From: Owenia fusiformis
Taxonomy: Eukaryota > Annelida > Polychaeta > Sabellida > Oweniidae
Direction of reading: 5' to 3'
DNA length: 64,000 nt
Assembly: GCA_903813345.2 (NCBI GenBank)
Contig: CAIIXF020000001.1
Coordinates: 59,752,270-59,816,269, forward strand
Position 1 is the stretch's first letter; each line of letters starts with the position of its first letter. The position numbers were made by a program, and so were the translations under genes. Of this stretch, positions 47,101 through 59,100 are shown one piece after another. The notes beneath the pieces are model-generated. The model did no database searches. It was not told the DNA's origin and saw only the letters and a list, made by a program, of their open reading frames with translations.

Positions 47101-50100
47101 TTATGAACAGTTTTCCTTGAACATTGCAAGTTTGTTTTCAGCGAAATTGACGATATATGGAGCATATTTTGAAACAACCATAACTCGATCAATATAAGAC
47201 TATCGTTATTAAAACTTTGCCAGAGGATGCCACATTGAATGAAGTTCTTGTGTGCCAAATCTCAGAGCAATTTACCTCCATTTAAGAAAAATATTGAAGA
47301 AATGGAGGGTTGCATTTTTTTTGGGTCACCCTGTATTTTACATTTTACAGTAGTAAGCATATATTATATGTAGTATATAGTAGTCTAGTGTTAAATCATA
47401 TATATTCTTTTTGTGTACTGCACTTTCTTGTACCTGACCCTCAGGGGTGTGAATGTACTCAATAAATATTCTATAAAACATATGTCTCTGATTTAACTAT
47501 GAGGTTCACTGTCTAGGATGTTATTATTATATAGACATCTAGAAACCTAGACTTTCTCAAAACGAAGAAAACATCAGTTTGCTCAAATTCCATCACCCTC
47601 GTGTTGCATTCAACCCTCCCCGAGAAGATATCACATCAAATACAAAAATTAATTGGAAAATTAATGCCCAAAATTAGCCACACGTTGGCGAACGGTGAGT
47701 GCCCACGACTTATGTGACTTAAGATACCGAAAATGCAATATAATCATGTTAATCAAAGGACATTCCCGACTGCAACTAATATCATACCTTACCCGGATAG
47801 TCCGCCAATAAAGCTCTCGCTTAAATGAACTATTTTAAAGGCCCAAACAATCCGATGATTGTATTTATTCATCCAATACATATTTATTCAGTTATTTGAG
47901 GTTTATACGTGAGGTATTTATACTTACACTAATAGTGAACACTGGCTCATATTCACGATTGCTCACCCGGGGCGTGGAACATGTTTCAATATTAGAAATA
48001 TGGTTCGAATATGTACAAAACAATCATGGACTACATTTACTGGGACTTCATGATCATTAAATCATCGTTAGTCACAGATGGTTGGTTTAGTATCAAAACA
48101 ATTGAATAGTCGGATATCAAACAATCTACTCTGGAATTAAAGGCCCGTGAAAACGTAAAAGGCGGTCTCATAAATTCTGTGTACTTCTGGAGTCCGCCTC
48201 TGATACATTTACAGCAATGGATCAAATGACACCAAGGAGATGGAAAAAGCTCCGATGGTACTGCCTTCTATTCGGTATCGCCCTCTTCTGCTATCATAGC
48301 GTCTTTGGAAGTTCAGACCGGGTGGATCGGTCAACGTTGAAATTCAAGAAAGACGATAGTGGCAGAGCTCCTGTTGAAAAGTGTGTGTCAAATGCAACAA
48401 AATGGAAAGGCACGGAACACGGTACAAAACACATCTTATTTAGTGACAAGTTCTCCCCTGCTTGGGTTGATGTCATCCGCCCATTAGCGGCACAAGGCCA
48501 TGCACTTATAATAGTCACCAGTCATAAGAACTATGACGGAACACAAGAGTATGACGCATACCAAGAACTAGACAACCTTATTAATAAAGGCCAATTAACA
48601 ATACACACGAATGAAAACGACCAAACGCTGAAACAGTTGGATGTAATTCTTAGGAAATTAAATGGGCGACACGATGTTGTGATGCACACTATGGTAGATA
48701 AAGGAACCGATCCTCTGAAAACATTGATGCAAAATGTGATTAAAGATACATGTGAACGCCATATACAAATGCTTGAGGTCATCAAAAGGTATTTGCCAAT
48801 CAGCCTTTGGATACACATCAATGCAGTGCCTTCTTTAGAACCAACAGTAACGGAATATACACAACCAGAACAATTTGCTGATGAATGCGGTGTCTATTTA
48901 AACTTTAACAATCTATCGGATGTCCTGATAAAAAGTATTTTGATGTATTCTGAAACATACAGTCGTTTGTATGGTCTTCAGGTCAACAAATCATATCTCT
49001 AAGTCATAACTAATTTATAATTTAGTAGCCTGAAAAAATTGGATGGTGACGTGTATTCATACTATAAATGCAAGTCTTAAGTCACGAAATAACAAGATAA
49101 ATATTGTTTCATGCAACGTAACTTGACCAATAATATAGCCTATTGCTTAAATCAAAGGTCCTATTGTATCCATTGACAATGTCAATTTGACAATGTCAAT
49201 TTGACAATGTCAATTTGACATATGGATGGGCTATTTACATAAATTATTACAGTTCCATTTTGATTGCGATGTTCTAAAACATTCAAATATAATAAATAAT
49301 GATAATGCCATTGAAGAAAAAAGTCTGTACTGTATTAAAAAACTTGAAAAATTTAAGTGTAACTCCCACTCATCTGTTAAAATACTCGTGCATGGTGTAA
49401 ATACGTCTATTTTAAAAAGCTTCCCGTTAAACAGTTAAAGAGTTTAATAAATTAATTAAAAAATTAAATAGATATAATTTCTTTGTGGTGCCTTAGATTT
49501 GTTCATACCTAATATAATATATAAAATTTTACAGGGTGACCAAGAAAAGACAACCTCTATTTTGGAATAACTTTGTCAATAATGATGGAATTGTTTTGTT
49601 TTTTCTCGTGTAAATGCTCCATGAAACAAACAGTGTTTTCTCATCACGGTAAACTATAAACCACTTTGAGTTATTGCTAGGTTTTTGCCGAGGCAATGCT
49701 CTCGTACTGTTCAAAACTGCGCGTTTTGAAGTTAGTACCGGTATTACTAGTATGCGTAATAATATCATATGCCATTGTGGGATCCACAGCCTTTACTATC
49801 CTTTTGGAATAGTTCTCTCAAAAGCGTTAGGTAAAGAGGGACCCTGATAAATCAGAATGATCATATGCCATTTATTAGCACTGTTTCGAATTTCACGTAG
49901 ATTGGAACAATTGTGTTTGTCCCTTCATTTCATGCAGTTTTTCCAATGCGAATCAAAATTATTGTCGCTTTATCATGTTTATACAGGCGTTGCATTTCGG
50001 GGCCAGTCTGTACACCACTGTACATGTAAAACAGTCAAGCCTTACCAGTTACCAGAGAAGAAAATTATCGACCGCCTGAATTAAAGCTTGTTGTAAAGCT

Positions 50101-53100
50101 GCAACAAAATACTCACGGAGCCTGATTGAGGATAAATTGAGAGGTAATGAATGTCGCTATATGTATTTATGAAGGAAGATGAACCATATTTTGGCTAGAG
50201 CCCAAATTAAGCTACTTCATCTCCTGGAGCATTTGTTCTTCAAATCATTTAAATGTTATGTATAAACACATACTTAATGAAAAACCAATTAAGCCAAAAA
50301 GTACCATGGTAACAATGCGTAGACATCGTAGGTTCATCGAACCATGACCCTTCGATAACATCCCTCACTTGCCAAGGAGTACTGATCCTCTCCGGCCATG
50401 GAGCATCACTTGAGCAACGTAACCGAGCAGCAGGGAAACCATTAGCGTCTCCTATGATCCAGTCCCCTGTATCACCGTCACTATATAGAGCGATGTTGTC
50501 CTGGGTGTGGTGTCTGTATACAGGACGCTGGTTGTTATCAAGAATATCTATGTTATACACTCCTGTCTGGGACGATAACTCTAAGGCAGTGTCAGATGTA
50601 AACCCACCAACCCATATACTCTCACATGGCCCAGTGTGACAGTCCAACTCCATGTTGGGCTCTGCCACAAAGTCTCTGCCATTCCACGTGGACCATGTTC
50701 CACCAGTTATATCTTCAGGCCGTTCAGCAATTGATTCAATCTGAGCTCTGATGCCGTACGTTGTGTCACCCGTGACAGGGCCTATTGTCCAAAACCTAGC
50801 AACAGAAAAGCCCAATGAATCATGAATGACCGAAAGACGTACGTCATCACCGTGGTCATGGGTAACTATTAAACCGTAAACAGTGTATTTCAAACATATG
50901 CCACCCACCTACCAAGGCATATTTTTTAACAAATAGAGTGTGTCGAATCCTGTTCACGGTTGATTCTATGTTCTTTAAGTTGACAAGTTTCATCACCAAG
51001 GCCCGTTTGCTGGCCATTTAAAGAACCTGCCCAAAATTTCTACCACATTTCTGCAGACAGACTTGCACACTTTGTGCGATGTTGTTGACGACACGTGTAT
51101 ATGGTTGATAATGATATGGCTCTTATTCCGAAAGATAATGTGGATATCAACAATCCTAGAACCATAGCAGAGCTCAAAATAGAGACAACACGGAAGATAA
51201 GGACGTTTGAAAATCTGTCAGTAGAGAGGTGGCAGTCATATGGAGCACATTCTTTATGTGCGCAGACGTGTCATACACATGCTACAGTGATGAAAGCTCA
51301 ACTCAGAGAACATTGTTCAACCAACTTTACTTTTGCCAAAACCGATTTTGAAAGCTTTGCTGGAAAGATTTGCATTTCTCTTTAAGTACGTGGGTTGCAT
51401 TTTTTCTAAAACAACAGCTAAACATCCATGTTCAACCTCATCCTCAACTACTTGTCCAGACTGTTTAGTCATGTATGACTGTTTCAATGTATCATCTATA
51501 CATACGTTTTTATTTATTTATCCGATGGATACTTAATATGGGGATTACAACACAAGATAATTTTGGTATGCGCCACGGAAATCGTAGCCGATCCATATGA
51601 CGTGATATCCAATCTTATCCCTATACCCAGTAGAGTTTTAAGGAGTTAAGTTGGTAAAATATATCCCGTATCCTGATTTTGAGGTTTCCATATCCAGCAC
51701 CTCCATATCTCCCGCCATATCTCCCGCCACAGGGCATACCTTCCCGGTTTGAAAATAAATTGAAAAAAAATTTGAATTTTTTCAAATTTGACAAAAATGA
51801 AAAATAAAAATCTTTAGAAATAGAAAACTCTACTTGGTATAGGATGAAACATTCATTCAGTCGGTTTGGATACAGGGATTATCCTTCGTGTGATATCCAC
51901 ATCTACCTTCGGTCAATACAGTCCCTCGGGTAGATATGCATATCCCCTCTGGATAACCCCATATCAAGAACCTCCAAGTAACAAAACAGTAACAAAGCAG
52001 TGACAAAACTTTTGGAAAAAATTGTGACAACAAAAATTTGGAAAAAATTGTGATAACCACTTGTCTGTTTGACAATATAGTTCCAAGGTTATGTGCTCAG
52101 TAAAAGTGAGTTACTTTTTTCCGGCAATCATTTTGTAATAATAAGTTCACAGAAATAAAATGAAAAAATTAGAGAAGAATCTAAAAAAAACCTTTAGGTC
52201 TAATCATTTAAAGTCCATACAAAAATAGCGACCATAGGATAAATATAATATCCTATGCTTTTCTCGGCTATCATTTTTATCCACTCCTGGATATCGCTGC
52301 GCTCACTCGTGGAGATGGGCGATATCCACTCATGGTTAAAAATGGAATCCCTCAAAAATCATAGAATATCCTCTATTTATCGTACCTAAAAAGGTACGAT
52401 GTTGTCGTCAGCTTGTTAAATTCTCACCCAGTATTGCCAGACGGCGTGAAGTAAAGAAAGTTTGAGTGGAAGCGATGCTTATAGACAGGCTTATCGCTGG
52501 AGATGATGTCCTGGAGAACGTAGTAGCCATTGATAAACTGTTGGTTTGCGGATTGTTCCACGCCCTCTAACAAGATGGAGTCGCATGGAGGGAGTAAAGA
52601 TCCTACAATATAAAAACAGATCTTGAAACATGAAATCGTTATCACATGGTGAAGGTTGAAACTATATACAGACTAGAATCACGTGTACTGGAGGAATAAA
52701 AGTCTTCTATATTGGACCATGGCGTCACATCGTGTGATCTGATGATGGGAGCACAAACGCGAAGGAATTAATCACATGCTAGTAGCAAAGATTCTCTTGT
52801 ACATTGAGGGAGTTATGACATTGAACGTTGATATTATTAAAAGTATTATGGCAAAAAGATTTAATAAGGAGAAAGTATGAGTATGTGCAGTAATGACCCA
52901 AAATCATGGATGTGTACTGAAGGTCTCGTCAATAAAGTAGAAGTGAAAATATTTCAAGATACCAACAGTACTAGCAAAAATAAACTGAAGAAGTGAGCTT
53001 ACTTGGCCTTGCATAGTAAGCAATTCTGAAACCAGTTGTCGGACTGGGTGGTGTCCAGTTGATCTTAGATTGGAACAACACCATTGCCTCCTCTCCTCTC

Positions 53101-56100
53101 GACACAAATGTCCCGTTTGGTCGGTCGCAGCAAAACCTTAGAATGTCAATTGCGTATAAAATGCATTTATTGAAATCAATCATGTTCGGATGCTTACTTG
53201 CACAATAACATTTACTAGTATTCAACTTTCAAACAGCTTCTTGAGTTTTTGATTTATCTTGGGACAATCAGGGTGGAACATTTCACTTATATTTCACACC
53301 TCGGACCAACCTGTGTTTGACATTACAAACCATTCAGAATTCTCATCTTTGGCCAACCCTTTTCAAACATAAGAGGTACAACCCATTCAGATTTCTCACC
53401 TGAAACCGATCCGTTTCAAACATAACAGGTACACCCCATTCAGATTTCTCATATTTGACTAACCCGTTCCAAACATAAGAGTTACGATCCATTCAGATAA
53501 CATTGGACCACCTGTTTCAAACATAACAGGTACACCCTATTCGGATTACTCATCTTTGAACAACCCATTTCAAACCCATTCAGATTACTCCCCTTGGACC
53601 AACCCGTTTCAAACATAAGAGGTACGACCCATTCAGCTTACTCACCTTGGACAAACCCGTTTCAAACATAAGAGGTACAACCCATTCAGATAACTCACCT
53701 TGGACAAACCCGTTTCAAACATAACAGGTACAACCTTTTCAGAAAACTCACCTTGGACCAACCCGTTTCAAACATAACATGTACAACCCATTCAGATTAC
53801 TCACCTTGGACCAACCCGTTTCAAACATAACAGGTACAACTTATTAAGATAACTCACCTTGGACCAACCTTTGTCACATCAACATGTCTGATTTCAACCC
53901 AATCCATATCGCAATCCCTTCCTCCTCGTAGACTCCAACAGTGCAAGCCAAACGCATCCACGAATTCTAGAACGACTTCCTCATCTGCAGCAGCCTGCAG
54001 CGCACAATGTTATACAGAGTGACACAAAATACCAACCTTTAATTTCGGAATAACTCTCTCAATAATTAAGGAGTCTTCATGAATTTTATGTGTTGATAGA
54101 GTGTTCAATGGAAAAAAGATTGGCATGCTTGCATAGCATCAGCAACTTCGAAATTAAGAGATATCTCATTTTCCGCGGATGCATGGTCTGACACAAAGTC
54201 AACCATACAAAACTATATACAAGAAAATCTGTCTTACTTAACCCAATAAGCGAGTCAATTCATCAAAGACAAAATTATTTGAGAATATGGGTAGATATGG
54301 TATATATTATTGAAGATATATGTGTAAGCTATTGAAAACAATCCAGATATAACTCAAATAATGGCAAAGAATGTCTAATATTTTTGTTGATTTCACCGAG
54401 AGCATGCCTGGACAGAAAACGCAATATCTCTAAATCTGAAAGTTGTTGATGCTATCCTAGTACAAACATTTTTTTCTATTGAACACTCTACAAAAAAGAA
54501 TCATGTAGATTCGTTAATCATTAAGAAAATCATTCCAAAATAAGTAGGTGGTATTTTTGTGTTACCCTGTACAATACATATTCAAATTCATGGCAGAACA
54601 AGCATACTACGGTATGAAAGATTCCGTCCAAGAATGTTGTAGAATGTTATCAATCACAAAATCGTACATGATCTGATTCTCAGAGGAGACTATCATCTTC
54701 GGTACAGGTGAATTTCTAAAGACCTCGTCATTAAAAATAATACCTCAATTTTCTTTTCACGTATATTAAGCTCTTCTTTCAGACCTACGTTCTCCAAATC
54801 TATCTGTGTAATATGTAATAATTAAACGTATCACCACTTTAATCCTCACCGTTATCTTCCAGACACATTCTTGCCCCACGCTGTAACCATCCCCTCCATA
54901 TCCAGGACTCACGATGTCACTTTGAATCTCAGAGGTAGCAAACATTTCGCCACCACAGGGTCCTAGAATACAATTAGTTGTTTCTTGACTACTGCATCAT
55001 TATCTTCAAATCTCTCCAAAATTCATCATCCGTTTTCTTTATTCCATGTTAGTTATTCAATGTTTTATTCTCCTAAATGTTTTAGCGGTTCGAAAACTAC
55101 ACAATGGAAACGGAAAAGTTCACCGACCTGACAAGGTTTTGGGGATTTCGCAGTATTGTCCCATCCAGCCTTCGGGACACCTACATTGTGTACATCTGAG
55201 GGGGTCTCTATAGCCACCGTTTTGGCACATATGCCACAAGAGAGAGTTCGAGTCTGGACACCTATCTAAAGGTAAATATCAAGTACATTGTCGTTGAAAT
55301 AATGCTATGTTATCAGGTTATTGGTGTTGCCTCCAACGAAGCAAAGCAATGGTTAGATTTACATTCTCATTAAATTCTTCACCAAATTGAATTGACAACT
55401 GAAAATAATTATCGAAAATTACAAAAATCATATATATTTCAAAATGTGTGTCTATATCATTATGGACCAGTCTATTCTTGATTATATCTACAGAATAGCC
55501 TTGTCCAAGACGGTATTTCCTTTTACTTATCTTGATCTTGAACAATCATTACCTTGGGCGAGGCTTCAACGGGATTGCACATCAAATATTGTAGAATGTA
55601 GAATGATAAAAGATCAACAATAATTACCACTGCAATAATGCATATTTGTCATCTTTGCATCAATAAAGGACAGACCAACGGACTGACCAAGTAAACCTTG
55701 CCTGTCGGGTTCCCTTGTTACGATACTTATCAACCCAGGCCTCAACACGAAGAACTAAAAAAGATGGACGTCGTAAAGATTGCGAATTCAAACCCACTAA
55801 AATGACTTGACTGAATACAACTGGTGAACGTTGAATTATGAAGGAGAAGTTTCCAGTAAAATGTATATCAGCGTTTTGTTTTGAATTAATGCATATAGTA
55901 GCTGAAAGTCATAAAAAGTTACCATCTCATGGTAAAAACGTCCCGTGCTTCCATTCAAACTTACATTAGAACCATAGTGCATCAGGGACTCGAGGTCGTA
56001 ATTCTCGCCCAGGGATTGTGCCCAATACCAAGCGTACTTGTTGAAGTTATATGCACTTTCGTTCCAAACAGTCTCATAGTCTATCACCACATACGAGTCC

Positions 56101-59100
56101 CTGTCCCATCTGGACTGCTCGTGCCAGAACCCAACAGAATGACCGATCTCATGCATGATAATGCCAATCTAAATCATAAAAGTAGCACAGATTGAGCACA
56201 GTGGATGACCATGCTCAGATAATAAGCCAGCATATTAATTAATTTGTATTTGGCATAGGCTAATGTATGTATGTATGTATTATTTATTTGCGTCTAAAAT
56301 TAGACAGTTACATATTATACAATGAAATAAAGAAAGTAAATTAAAACATCTTTTCAATTTAATTAAGTAGTGTGAACTGTCCTACATGGTTTAGATCATT
56401 GATACCCTGACTCTATGCATGGAAAATATTACAAGTGATATGGAGCAGAGTGAGTCGATGCTCTCTAAGCTTGAGCTCAACCCTAAAACAAAGTCCATCT
56501 TTTCGACAAGTGACCTACGGTCTTCACTCTCCAACATTGTGAGTAGAGTCTGCCGTTCATAGGTAATTATATCACATTGTAGTATAAAATGTTCAATAGT
56601 GTCTCTTGAATTGCAGCACAATGGGCAAACCCCATTCTCAAAAGGATAAGACCCTGATTGGAGTTTAAACATTAGTTTGCACTGTTTTTTGAAAATAGGT
56701 CTCAGTTTACATATCAGCCACCATATATTTGGCTGCACGTATGAGATGGATACTGTACAAGAATAAAATGATAAGGAACTATACAAAGAACACATCATTC
56801 TAATGCTATTTGCTTCGTTACAGTATAAAGCATTTCTTACAACGCGTTTAAAACCTGATTTAGAGAGATATTCCCCAGACTGTATCATGTTCATAGATAA
56901 ATTGGCAAAAGTGTACCGTTCAAGTGTTCTCCAAATGATGGAAAGTGGAGAGTTATGCCGTCCATTCCCCTCTATAAGCCACAGCAATCTATGTATCAAG
57001 ACTGTTTTGTAAATATTATTCATTGGTAACACTATAATACTCCAGAAGAACATCATCCTCGAGAAATCTATCTGTCTTCTGATAGAAAGCCATCCAAGAC
57101 CTGAAGCTGCTATGGGGTTCGGCGAACTTTTGGAAAGTGACTGAATTCTTCTTCCGATTTCACGGTGTGATATTTCCATTTGCTCTATTTCGTGAATACT
57201 ATAGTCTATTACCTGGCAACCGTACAGTAGCTTACTCATTGAGAAAGTCCAATATAACTTACTGGCCATTAATGGGCAAAGGCCTCCTGTTAAAGAGCCA
57301 AGCCCCAATAACGAAAAATATTTCTGTTTTGATTTGCATATCGTTTGCTTTACAAAATCATTGTGGTTCCCAAGGGGTATCCCGACGTGCAGCTCTCCTG
57401 TTTTTTGTTGAATTGCACTGGGGCCAAGTAAAGGGCGATCATTTTTAATTAAGATGGCGTTGCGATCAAACAATCTGATGGAAAAATAACAACACTGCTG
57501 TCATCTTTATATTGGTCTAAAACCTATGGTTTTTGAAATCTTCCTAAACTAAAATCTGCTGGATGAAGAGAACACTCACATAATAACAGTTGTTGGCGAG
57601 CGTCATCAGATTCTGGTCAGGTCGCATTCCAACGTGAGCCCAACATCTACCGACAAATATGAAGATATGTGAAATGCGTCAGTTATCAAGGAAGGCCGAG
57701 TGTACGGTATTTCTACATTTGCGCATTCAGTATTGATTCAGCCTCGAATCGTTTTAGAGATCAATCTACGGAACAAAAATCTTCTTACACACGCAATAAC
57801 TACTGCAATTATAGATATTATAAGACGGGGAGGTTTTGCCACTCACCCAGATCCAGTATCTATATAAATCATAGGATGTTCATATGTAGGTGACTCCTCA
57901 AATGTAAGGCAAGTATCCTGGCTCCATCTATCAAACGATTCTCTCAGCAATGCCTTGTGACTTTCATCTGTTTTAAGTAGATACGATGGACATGCCACTC
58001 AGGCACTACTCATAAATCATACAAGACATACATAAAAATATACTTGAGTACATCCAGAGTAAACCATATGTATTAACCTCAAAAAACAAATTCAATAGTC
58101 AAATCATAATCGCTCTTAATAAAACTACTCACTAAAGACTGGTGCTACAAAATATCTTATGGGCATTGGCCAAAGAGGGCTGTTATTCATTTGGCGTTTT
58201 GTCCTCTCTTTTGTGCCGCGTTCTCTTGTTGGACGATCATCCCCTGATTGAAGTCTTTGTAAGGTTGCAGTCACAAATATACCAGATAATTCATTATCCT
58301 TGCTGAACTGTCTTAAATGCTGCTCCAGTATAAGCCTTGACACGCGGATGTCCAGAATAACGTCACCTTCCCATATATGGTCAGACTCAACTTGGAAAAC
58401 AGTCTGTGAAAATAGTCACACAATGCAAACCATGAAAAGAAGTCGTAATTTTGAAGAGTGAATATTGTTTGCTTGCACAAGCTTACCGCTTGGATGGCTT
58501 GATTAGCGCTCTAACATTACAATTACCCCCTTCCACTAAAAATTCTTCCCTCGGAATTAGCAGATGCTTGAAAAATCGCCACAGAAAACGTGAGGAATAA
58601 CATTTACATGAAGTATATATTTTACAACAGGTGAGCGTTATTTCAGGGAATCGGTGAAATTGAAATTACCCTCATCGTTTTCATAATTTCAAATTGGAAG
58701 TCAAAGCAACTGTCGGTGCAAAACTGTATATGAGGGTATCACAATGAACAGCAAAGTAGGTGCTTATGCAGATCAAATGTTGACCTTGCAAACCCCTTGA
58801 ATTTGTGGTTGAATTTTTTTCTATTAGTGATATTGTTCAAAATTATTAGATATGTGTAAAAATAATTTAAGCTCATGACGAGATGGATTGTGGATGATTT
58901 AGTGCACTCATTCAGTCTCATACAAATCACCCGTTCTCAAAATCGTCAACAATTCATTGAGCCCTGGAACTAGGAATGCGGTTAATATATGATTTCCAAT
59001 ACACGAGATATTGTTTGATGCGAATTATTTATCCAGGGACAGGTCATTGAATTGACTCTATTCATTCATTGGTTGTAGAATTATTACGATACTGGGATGA

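Noticed and set aside
56391-57473. 360-codon minus-strand frame as a host gene
   Set aside because: Reverse-transcriptase C-terminal region with the CPLC...EHFILQC motif of LINE ORF2; it is an intronic retrotransposon relic.
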